In this document: positions 38,796-47,117 of the stretch, piece after piece
Layout of the letters: each line of letters begins with the position of its first letter
How positions within the stretch are numbered: the stretch's first letter is position 1
Assembly: GCA_049487715.1 (NCBI GenBank)
Contig: CP150546.1
Span: 1,240,001 to 1,304,000, forward strand
Source of the DNA: Pycnococcus provasolii
Taxonomy: Eukaryota > Chlorophyta > Pseudoscourfieldiophyceae > Pseudoscourfieldiales
Reading direction: 5' to 3'
Length of the DNA: 64,000 nt
Program-made: the position numbers and the translations under genes
The notes under the pieces: generated by a model
The model's input: the letters and a program-made list of their open reading frames with translations, nothing else
Databases searched by the model: none
What the model was told of the DNA's origin: nothing

Positions 38796-41700
38796 ACCAC
38801 CACCACCACCACCACCACCGCCACCTGCTGAGCGTCGGCGGACGCTGTCTGGATGGTCAGACCGCCCTTCCGAGTGGGATAACAACAATGCGTACTTATC
38901 AATGTTTTCGTGCTCCGAGGAATGCCACGCTGCCGCTGCCAGGCGCATTCTCGCTGATACTGACACGAAAACGTCAGGTGGTGAGGAGACTGTCAAGATG
39001 GAGGGTGTCTTCATGATGTCAATCACGCCTTCAAGTGACAAGGATCCGATGAACGCACTTAGGAATCAAGAAGGGGATGGCAAAAAGAATCCTTTCAAGG
39101 ATAGCATTCCGAAAGAGACGGGATTGTACATCGTCGTGAAAGATTTTAGCCAACTGAGTTTCAGCATCTTCATTCGTGCAGTTTTCCCTGACGGCTCCTT
39201 CAGATGGGTTGACGAGTCCAATCCGTGCGATTCCATCATTGAGTTGAAAGATGCAACGGTGGGCATTTCGGTGAAGATCTCTGGAGGTGTTGAACTCAGT
39301 TTCTACGTCGCCCTAACGACGCAGGTTGACCTTCCTAAGTGCGAGGGAAGTGGAGACACAGCAAAACCTATTGCAAATGCAGAGCCGACCGAATTGACAA
39401 TATGGGGTCAGCTTGAAATTAGGTTATCATCTGGATGCTTGCAAATTATCGGTGAAGTTGAACTCAGAGCGGCACCTGGGTGTACTGTCGGAAGTACGTG
39501 CAATGAAGGCTGGAAGAATCCACTTGATGTGAGCGAGCAGCTCACCCTTTATATGATAAAATTGGGGCTAGGCGTTGGGACGTGCTCTCCCATATTCATA
39601 ACCAAGTTTGTCGTAAGTGCTGCTGGTAAATTTGGCGATCTTGAAGGATCTGTTACCCTGGCATTAGACGCCGCGCCACCCAGGGCAGCCTTTGGACTCG
39701 AACTTCATAATTTTGATACGGCGACGATATTCCGGATGCTGTTTGGTGAGTCAGGTTCTGGCGACTCCACCGGCGACACCCTTAGCGACGGAAGCTTTCT
39801 CAAAGCAGATAAGCTTGATCTGTGGGTGAATACTGGGGATGCGGTGGTGTCGGAGAGCAACGTCGTTTTGGTCAAGCCAGGTTTTGGCTTCGTGGCGGAC
39901 AATATCGAGCTCTTTTACGGATTTTTCAGCGCCGAACGCATTAGCGTCATTATCCAGAAAGTTCCAGAGGATCAAGGCACCGGTGGCTTTGTGGAGATTG
40001 CGGCACGGATCAATCCAATCAAACTTTTGGGCGTTCTTAAAATCACAGGGCGAATTACGAATGATGTGCTCTTCTATTTGAAGGTTTTGGCATCCGATCA
40101 AAAACAGGAGGTTGTCATTTGCGCCGACGGCAAGATCAGCCTATTTGACGTGGAGCTCATGGTGACTATGTTCTGGACCATAGGCAGTGGTGACGCCGAC
40201 TGCCGCACGATTCTTAAGGAAAAACTGAATGCAACCCTTCCAGAAGAGGAGGGCGAGACATCTCTTGACGTTCCCGCTGCGGGTGGAGTGATGCTCGATG
40301 CTCGCCTGCAGTGGGGAGATGTGTGGGGTGGAGTCAAGATTTCAGCGAACACGTACAAGCTGTGGGAGTCAGATGAAAGAATGTCTATGTCCTTTACTTT
40401 GGCCACGGACAACAACAAAAGTCTTTTAACGGTATTCATTAGCCAGGCAATGAACCGTCTTGCAGATTTGATGATTGATGGGCTGAAAGAACTCCAAGAA
40501 TGGGCTGCGAAAATTATAGATGATATCAAAGCGGACATTGAGGTGGCAAAGGATAAGGTGAGAAAAGCGAACGAAGAAGTCCAAAGAGCAATTGAGCCAT
40601 ATCAAGAGGACTTGAGACGCATGCAAAGCAAATTAGAATATGCTGACGATTTGGCAGATCGTTGGGTTTGCAAATGTGGAAACGGATGTGGAGGATGGAC
40701 TTTTGGGGCTTGTGCAAAGGCGGGTACATACAAAGTAGGTGTAAAAACAGCACAGGGGGCGGTCTGGGCCGCTGAAAAGGCACTTGAAGGAGTCAGAGCT
40801 GGCGTTCAAAAGTTAAGCGATACAGCCGTGGCAGCACTGGGGAAGGTGCAAGAACTGCTCGAGGGTGCTAAGAGTGGCTTGATCAAGCTGACTCAAATCA
40901 TCACTAATATTATTGACGATGTTCGCAATGCTATCAATGAAGGGCTTTCGTATGTTGATAAATTCATCAAGGTGGAGAAGTTTCAGATCCAATCAAACAT
41001 TGGCGGGGACGAAGAAGAAGATTCTAAGAAGCCTGCGCTTGCGCTAAATATCAGATACGAGCTTTTCGAACAGGGCATGAAAGATTTGGACTTCAACGTG
41101 CCCTCGCTTAAACCTAAGGAAATAGCGTACGAAATCCTGGTCAACTTAGGTGATAGTATTTACAAATATTTGGTGAATCAGCTCCCAGAATCAGTCAGAA
41201 CGGCGCTGAATATTCGAGCCAGGAAACGGAGAATGCGAAAGCGTCGCCAATTTATCGATGGGTCGAACGAGAGATTCACACAGGCGTACGACGCGACTTT
41301 GTGCTCAAATTCCACGTACGTGCGAGAGTGTATCCCATTCTGCTGCTACAAGGACAACGAGGACCCAATCGAAGATTCGATTGATCTATTCGATGCTTTG
41401 GACGAAGCTGATCCCGAAACATCCGAACGTAATACCACGCTGCAAATGCTCTCGGTGTTCCACTATGGGCGCGCTATCCTGTACAAGACGGGCAATTCTA
41501 TCACACCTATCAAAATCTCGGATTCTGGCATATTGAATCCCACGACAATTGTTCTCGCGTACGAGCCTGGGGCCTTGGATGAAAGTGCGGGATATGAGCT
41601 GCAGGCAGCCGTACAGCCGATTGTCGACAGAACCATGGCTTATCGTGCGGGATCGCTGGATAATGATGCAGACATTACGGCAGATCGACCAAGGGTTACG

Positions 41701-42567
41701 CTCGCGTGCGAAAAATGCGGCGGCAGCACTTCCAATGGTCTTTGGCGTCTGTACGTGGGACCGGTTGCCTATTACCACGCTCCGGCGTTGGTGGATGACC
41801 TCACCAGCTCAATTGCAGAAAGGGAAATTCGATACGACATGATGGGCCGCGGCGCGCAATCGCCAACTCTCGTCGAGATTTCCGCGGGATCCTTCAAGTC
41901 GATGGAAAGCCGGATTAGCTCTAGGTCGAATCTGTTGGATACAGTCGCCGGTAGTAGTCTGGTTCAGATTTCCAATTTTTCAGAGTATGAGCGGGACACC
42001 TGTGTCAAGGAAGTTTCGGTGGACGGATCCGAAACCGGCCAGAGCGAAGAAGACAAGAGTGGGGGCACGTCGGCACTCGGCGGCGCGGAGATTGCAGGAA
42101 TCGTTTTGGGCATCCTGGCAGCGATAGCCCTTCTCGCCGGCATTCTTGCGGCAATGGCTTGGATGAAGAAGAAGCACGGCGTCAATAGCAGTGGCAAAGG
42201 AAACACACCTTCGTCTTTACCGACGCTTACGTCGTTCACATTCGACGGGCGAGGCGGTGGCAGCAGGGAAGTTGTGGTTGAGAAAAGTCCTTCGACCGTT
42301 TCTTCATTTTCCCTAAGAAACTTGGGAAGGGAACCGAGCTTTCGCGGAGACTCTGTCACTATTTCCGCGCGTCGATGGAACGACAAGCTTGGTGATGCAC
42401 GTCTTCAAGGTGTTGTTGTAGAGGATGCCCCTGCGAATGCTTCGGAGGTGAAGGTGTACATTCCGGGTGATGACCACACGGGAACAATGGGCACGGTCGA
42501 GATCGTGGACGTGGTCAGAGATGACCTCCAGAAGGTATCGGATGAATATGAACGAGCATTTCAGTAA
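26008..42567 (+). CDS. Giant type I membrane surface protein, four exons, 5295 residues
   Basis: Exons are 26008-30407, 30503-31055, 31183-37420 and 37871-42567. All junctions are GT-AG and keep frame (phases 2, 0 and 1), giving 15888 coding bases. The N-terminus has a signal peptide (hydrophobic 20-37, cleavage likely after VQA44). Residues about 2068-2105 hold two hydrophobic segments, the second (M2083NRRRSLL to GAKA-Q) looking like another signal peptide. Residues about 2200-3550 carry beta-rich modules repeating YDTDGNKKYDIDMSLKAKVW, with a near-identical duplicated block. A polyproline hinge spans about 4009-4052, a coiled coil about 4600-4660 precedes a CKCGNGCGGW cluster, and a single membrane helix lies at about 5136-5163 before a ~130-residue cytoplasmic tail. 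RRRLL/RRRTL motifs occur at about 2052 and 4054. No known family is recognised; I infer a cell-surface or matrix protein. Two fused genes, or a second internal start, is the main alternative. Confidence 0.8.
30408..30502 (+). other. Spliceosomal intron 1 of the giant surface-protein gene
   Basis: A 95-base intron starting gtgcga and ending ctctctcaag. Splicing joins AG to C, giving Ser, and moves translation into the downstream open frame; unspliced reading stops at 30453. Confidence 0.85.
31056..31182 (+). other. Spliceosomal intron 2 of the giant surface-protein gene
   Basis: A 127-base phase-0 intron starting gtacga and ending with a T-rich tract, ttttgcttttag. It joins SLME to ELVQRRNELV. 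Confidence 0.85.
33582..35686 (+). repeat. In-frame coding duplication inside the giant gene
   Basis: A block starting at aatacgatggatttggact (33582) recurs almost unchanged from 34617, an offset of 1035 bases. The second copy holds an extra 234 bases (78 codons, ending before 35320) that duplicate the module around FKLNELVVNMYDTDG. An (act)n microsatellite coding a Thr run (about 34502-34533) lies just before the second copy. Confidence 0.93.
37421..37870 (+). other. Intron 3 of the giant gene, filled with simple repeats
   Basis: A 450-base intron (gtacgt...attacag) joining MKSF-G to CA-ATT-GAT. It contains a G9 run, about 108 bases of (ttttg)n at 37487-37594, and two tandem 68-bp copies from 37669 and 37737 (gcgcccacctccttttggg), each ending in a poly-C tract. 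The second poly-C is followed by a poly-A tract to about 37829. Unspliced reading stops at 37701. Confidence 0.88.
38706..38826 (+). repeat. (CCG/CCA)n polyproline-coding tract
   Basis: Two runs of Pro codons separated by AVASL encode roughly 11 and 23 prolines. They precede AERRRTLSG and form a rigid hinge between the second and third parts of the giant protein. Confidence 0.95.
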
Positions 42568-43712
42568 CTTATTAGGCACGCCATTAACGTCAGTGGGGAG
42601 TTCCGACTTCAAAGTTCAAAGATTCTGGTGTCAGTGTCACGGCCGGAATTCCCAATAGTAGGACCTTTCTTGAGGGAGTGAAGGGGAATGATGGGGCGGT
42701 TGTTTCGAAACGGTTTTTTGAGTCAACCAAAGCGAGGGGGCAGGAGCGGGACTGGTCACCACCCGTTCGGATCCCCCTGCCAAGTGCCATCGTTAAGATA
42801 TATAGTGACTTTATTGTTGAGGCGTTTTTGTTTTTCAAATCATTTCCACTTTTTACCGTGCGCTCTACTGTAGTCATGGTGCTGCGATCACTTTTTAACT
42901 ACAGCAACCTTCTGTACCGTACTGTACATACCTTAGACTATGAGTAAAATTTAACGTACTTACCGGTACGTTAGGAAGGGACTAGGGGTTTAAAACACTC
43001 CCCCCGAACGTTCAGGGGTTAAGGATCCCACCGTTAAAAACGACAAAATTCCAATCCAAATGTAATTGCAACGAAAACCCGGCGAGAAACCTTACCCTAC
43101 CCGGGTACAGGTATGAAGGCCGGCCTGAATCTACCTAAGAATAGGTACTCATAGAGCCTGGCAGCCTGGCTACCTGGAGCATTAAGAAAGAAATCTCGAA
43201 GTTGGTTTTAAAGGTAGACACATCTATCTATCCCCTACCGGATAGCAGAACTACGAAGTTCTGTACATTTTCCCCGACAGCCCGAGTCCGGCCTAGGCAG
43301 TACATAGGGGATACATACGCCCTGTTCCCGTGTTCCCGTTGGGGGCACACAAGGGACGGGCAGACTCTACGACCCGACACGTTAGACTACTGTACATAGA
43401 CTACCCGTACCGGGTAAGGTGAGTTCCCGTGGGACTGCCCGGGGTAGGGGAGGGGAAAGGGGAGGGGGAAAAAGCTGAAAGGAGGCTGCGTTGAGGTGAG
43501 GTGAGGTGAGGTGAGGTGAGGTGAGGTGAGGTGAGGTGAGGTGAGGTGAGGTGAGGTGAGGGGAGGTGAGGGGAGGTGAGGTGATCAGGTGAGGAGCTGT
43601 CTCGCTTTGTCTCAATCCCCTCCCCTCAGGCTTTCGTTGTCTCTCGAGGGCCTCCCCTCCTCTCCCCTTTCTCACGTGAGGGAGTCCATCAATCGTCAGG
43701 AGGTTGGAAGGA
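42568..43712. other. Intergenic region with pentanucleotide satellite
   Basis: No gene is seen between the giant gene and the K+ channel. The first half is AT-rich (atatatag near 42795). At about 43493-43585 there is a near-perfect (gaggt)n tract of about 18 units, roughly 130 bases upstream of the channel ATG. Confidence 0.6.
43493..43585 (+). repeat. (GAGGT)n microsatellite upstream of the K+ channel gene
   Basis: Tandem gaggt units with a few gagg g interruptions at the 3' side. The tract is purine-only apart from the T, so it is strongly strand-asymmetric. Confidence 0.93.
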
Positions 43713-45782
43713 ATGTCATCAGGGCGTTCCATGTCCTCCTCCGACAACATCAATGTCCGGCAAGTCTCAGAGGGGTCGGAGGAGGAGGACGCCAGTGCCA
43801 GTGCCAGTGCTAATGCTGAGGGTGCTGAGGGTGGTGCTTCGTCCGTGGTTGGTGAGGGTGGTGCTTCGTCCGTGGTTGGTGAGGGTGCTTCGTCCGTTGA
43901 CGTTGAGGCGCCCTTGCCTCCTCCTTTGCCCTCTTCTAGTAATGGTAGTGCGCGTGAAGGCGCGTTCTCGGGATTGGAAGGAGGTGCAGAAGTTACGCCC
44001 CCTCCCGCCATAAACGCCGTCGATGTCGAAGGGGGAGAGGCGAACGTGGCGGCCGATACGCAAGGGGGAGCCGACTTCTTGCCGCCACTCAAGGATGGAG
44101 CGCGCACGATCACGTGGACACGAGAGGCCGCCACGCCAACCGACGGAAACGGAAACGGAAACGGGACGCCCACGTCGCCGCTCGGAAGCTCGCTGTCGCC
44201 CATGTACGACGAAGTGACGGGGGGAGAGAGCAGCCTTCCAGCAATACACTCCATAGCGAGTGCGACGAAGCATACGCAAAACTGGAGTCGCGCAAACTCG
44301 TCCAACAAAAAACAGGGACTGACGAACGCCGTTAAAAAACACCAGATTGCCGAACAATGGAACTTGTGGCGTACAGCTGGATGGGGCAAAGGGAAAGTGG
44401 GGCCCAGTAGTGGCGAGGCAAGCTTCGAAGGGACGCCGACGTCGCCGGGACAGACGATGCACCACTTAAACGAGGTGGTGGCCGCCGAGGTATCGGAAAA
44501 TAGCAGATATCAAAGGTTTAATGAAACCAAGGACCTCATGACACAGCTCGTGGAACAACACGGAAAGACCATCAGCAACGAAGGAGAACAGTTCGACGTG
44601 ATTGACACGCTCATCCGCGCCCTCGACCCAAGGCAAGGCTTGCACGCGCTCGACACCTTAAGCAAGAGTGAGAGTGAGAGCACCCAGTACAGCACGCTCA
44701 ACCGGGTGATGGACTTCTTCGGCGGCTTCTTCTCTGGCGTCGGAGTCGAGGCTGACCCGACGCCCACGGCCGTGTTCAAGTCCGCCTTCTTGTACTGCGT
44801 ACTATTTGGCTACCTCAGCCTAGGAGCAAGGGTTCTCAGCAATCTCGAGGAAGGCCCGGAGAAGGACAGAATAGCCAAATATCGAACAGATTACGCGGAA
44901 CACGAGACCAATGTGTACAACGCGTGCTATGGTCCCAGCGCCACAAACGCAACACACGAACCGTGTCACGCCGCTATTCAAGAGCTCGCTGCGTTCAGCG
45001 CCGGCAACTCCGTGTACCGCGCGCAGGTGGAAAAGCTCGATGCAGGCGAGCCGTACGTGCACCGCTTCGACTACTGGCACTGCTTCTACATCGTCTTTCA
45101 GACCATCACCACGATCGGGTACGGCGACATCGTGCCGTTCACCGAAGATGGCCGCCTGTTCCTCGTGTTGTTTTCGCTCATAGGCCTTGGCTTGCACGGC
45201 ATGATTTTGATCCGTGACGCCGTCGTGTTCAACCGCGCTTCGGGGTTCCTGAACGAGTTGATGGACTTGCCGTTCTTCAGCGAGCAGTACGAAAACGTCA
45301 TTCTCATCTCATTCTTCGCTGCTTTGTACATCGTCGTCTACAGCCAGATCATGGAGCATCTTGTAGGGTGGTCGTTGAGCGACTGCTACTACTATGCGTG
45401 GATCTCCTTCACGACTATCGGCTACGGCGACTTCTCGTTGACGTCTGGCGACACGCCGGGCATGCCCGCGAAGGACTTTCCCTGGTACGTAATCACGTGG
45501 ATGTTGCTCACGGCGATGGGTTTGAGTCTTCTCGCTGCATTGCTCACAAGTATGCTCGAGGCTTCCAGCGTGTCACTGAAGGATGTGTTGGAGGTTGTGA
45601 TGGAGCATGCTTTGGAAGCGGTGACCAATCAGGAAGCTAGAGAAGAGCGAGCGCGTGAGGAATTAGGTACGCCTGAGAAGGAGTCTCCGACAAATCGCAC
45701 TGTACTACTAAGAAAAAATATTGAAAAAAGAGAATTACTGAAGAGAGAGTCTTCGCAAGATCCTTTGAATGCAGGAAAGTAA
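43713..45782 (+). CDS. Two-pore-domain potassium channel
   Basis: A 689-residue channel subunit with the four-helix, two-pore plan of K2P/TPK channels; such subunits dimerise to form one K+-selective pore. After a long low-complexity acidic N-terminus (about 350 residues, with a small GGASSVVGEG duplication) come TM1 (SAFLYCVLFGYLSLGARVL, about 357-375), an extracellular loop with Cys, pore 1 (TITTIGYGDIVPF, about 464-476), TM2, TM3 (ENVILISFFAALYIVV), pore 2 (SFTTIGYGDFSL, about 565-576) and TM4 (WMLLTAMGLSLLAALL). Both filters are the K+-type GYGD. No EF-hands are visible in the C-terminal tail, unlike plant TPKs. The ATG at 43713 is chosen over an in-frame TTG three codons upstream. It is convergent with the methyltransferase gene. 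Confidence 0.93.
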   Translation: MSSGRSMSSSDNINVRQVSEGSEEEDASASASANAEGAEGGASSVVGEGGASSVVGEGASSVDVEAPLPPPLPSSSNGSAREGAFSGLEGGAEVTPPPAINAVDVEGGEANVAADTQGGADFLPPLKDGARTITWTREAATPTDGNGNGNGTPTSPLGSSLSPMYDEVTGGESSLPAIHSIASATKHTQNWSRANSSNKKQGLTNAVKKHQIAEQWNLWRTAGWGKGKVGPSSGEASFEGTPTSPGQTMHHLNEVVAAEVSENSRYQRFNETKDLMTQLVEQHGKTISNEGEQFDVIDTLIRALDPRQGLHALDTLSKSESESTQYSTLNRVMDFFGGFFSGVGVEADPTPTAVFKSAFLYCVLFGYLSLGARVLSNLEEGPEKDRIAKYRTDYAEHETNVYNACYGPSATNATHEPCHAAIQELAAFSAGNSVYRAQVEKLDAGEPYVHRFDYWHCFYIVFQTITTIGYGDIVPFTEDGRLFLVLFSLIGLGLHGMILIRDAVVFNRASGFLNELMDLPFFSEQYENVILISFFAALYIVVYSQIMEHLVGWSLSDCYYYAWISFTTIGYGDFSLTSGDTPGMPAKDFPWYVITWMLLTAMGLSLLAALLTSMLEASSVSLKDVLEVVMEHALEAVTNQEAREERAREELGTPEKESPTNRTVLLRKNIEKRELLKRESSQDPLNAGK

Positions 45783-45816
45783 AAGAATAATCAATTATTC
45801 TGAAAATATGGCTTAT

Positions 45817-45842
45817 TTTACACACACACACACACACACACA
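45817..45842 (+). repeat. (CA)n microsatellite
   Basis: About twelve CA units between the convergent K+ channel and methyltransferase genes, next to the shared 3'-end element. Confidence 0.95.
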
Positions 45843-45844
45843 AA

Positions 45845-45942
45845 CGAAGATGCGCTGCTGAATGGCGCCGCTGAACGGGCTGAGTGGTGTGACGACCGTT
45901 GGACGAAGTAAAGTACATTTCATTACTCAATGAGCGATCTTA
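45845..45942 (-). repeat. Shared 3'-end element, copy A (methyltransferase gene)
   Basis: On the minus strand this starts at the TAA stop of the methyltransferase (actaagatcgctcatt) and runs through tttacttcgtccaacgg to ccattcagcagcgcat. It aligns over its whole length with 53337-53459 and 58579-58697. Confidence 0.85.
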
Positions 45943-46899
45943 GTGCTTCGCACGCCGCCTTGCGAGAGCGGCCAAATAAGCCGGCGCCGTGGGCTCCTGC
46001 ACAGGCGCAAGCACGACCGGCTTGGGACGACGCATCTCGTCAGGCGTTTGACTAGGATCGCCATCTTCGTCCATCGAAGTAGGAGCTTGCTCGGGAACCT
46101 CGAGGTCATATGAACGGTCAGCGTCCCAGCCGCTCAAGTCGCCGCACGCGACGAAAGGTGCCGCGCGCGGCTGCTCGATGTCGAGAGCGTCCATCAATGG
46201 GTCGTTCACCCTGCTGTCGCCAGAACTGCTCGAAGGTGGCGGCCTAAAGTCGCGCGCGACAACGAATGCCTCGACGGATGATCCACGCGAAGCCCGAGGT
46301 TTTGCGAGGTGCACGTCGTGGAAGAGCACGCGCATTTGCTCCCACAGAAGGCCACTCTCCGGTCCGCGGAACACTTTCGCGACGAAGCAACCGCCGGGGC
46401 GAAGCACACGCGCGCACACGCCGAGCGCCGCGACGACGAGCTGTGCTTGCACGTACTCGTCAAAGTCGTGTAGTCCGGTGACGTCTGGAGCGCCGTCGCA
46501 CACGACGGCGTCCGCCTGTGCGCCTAAAATGTCCTTGACTGCGTCAAGCGTCGTTGGGTCCGTGATGTCTCCCTGCACGCACTTAACCCCGGCAATGGGA
46601 GCCATGGGTTGCAGGTCCACCGCGACGATGCGCGGTTGTTCGGAGGCTGCGCCTGCGGCAGAGCCTGCCACCCCACCCTGAGCACCAGATGCGGAAGGCG
46701 CAGGCCCGAGGAGGCGTCGTGATAGAACTTGCGACCACGATCCGGGTGCTGCGCAGAGGTCGACAACGCGCTCGACATTGTGCAAGATGCCGAACTCGTC
46801 GTCGAGTTGCAGGAGTTTGTATGCGGAGCGCGCGCGCCACCCTTCCTCTTTCGCGCGGCGGTAGTACACGTCGCGCTTATCCTTCGACGCGCGTCCCAT
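45940..46899 (-). CDS. FtsJ-family tRNA 2'-O-ribose methyltransferase (TRM7-like)
   Basis: A 319-residue SAM-dependent enzyme. TRM7/FTSJ1 methylates the ribose of anticodon-loop nucleotides 32 and 34 of certain tRNAs in the cytoplasm with partner proteins. The N-terminus MGRASKDKRDVYYRRAKEEGWRARSAYKL is near-canonical for TRM7. The SAM site is VVDLCAAPGSWSQVL; the K-D-K-E catalytic set is K in SAYKLLQLDD, D in VCDGAPDVTG, K in FVAKVFRG and E in SSVEAFVV. A roughly 20-residue Ala/Gly-rich loop (GPAPSASGAQGG...) is inserted after the first helix. The C-terminal 100 residues are acidic and Pro-rich, ending RRAKH. The stop codon is the first part of a 3' element shared with two other genes. Confidence 0.93.
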   Translation of the reverse strand: MGRASKDKRDVYYRRAKEEGWRARSAYKLLQLDDEFGILHNVERVVDLCAAPGSWSQVLSRRLLGPAPSASGAQGGVAGSAAGAASEQPRIVAVDLQPMAPIAGVKCVQGDITDPTTLDAVKDILGAQADAVVCDGAPDVTGLHDFDEYVQAQLVVAALGVCARVLRPGGCFVAKVFRGPESGLLWEQMRVLFHDVHLAKPRASRGSSVEAFVVARDFRPPPSSSSGDSRVNDPLMDALDIEQPRAAPFVACGDLSGWDADRSYDLEVPEQAPTSMDEDGDPSQTPDEMRRPKPVVLAPVQEPTAPAYLAALARRRAKH

Positions 46900-47117
46900 C
46901 GCGGGCAGCGTCGCAGCAGTCGACGAGCTTTGGCCAAATAAACGGGAAAAAGGGGGCGGTGGCGGCGGCGGCGAATTGGGGGTTGGGGGAGGAAAAAAAA
47001 CATCGAAAACTCTGCGTTGCTACCTAGGGAGAGACCATATGGATTACCAACTATGGAGAGTGCTACCTATAATCTATGGCTCTTATGGACATTTCTTTTT
47101 TACCGCCTACTTTGTTA

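Noticed and set aside
43382-44389. 335-codon minus-strand frame at the K+ channel 5' end
   Set aside because: It runs through the (GAGGT)n tract and opposite the channel N-terminus and has a low-complexity SPHLT repeat product.
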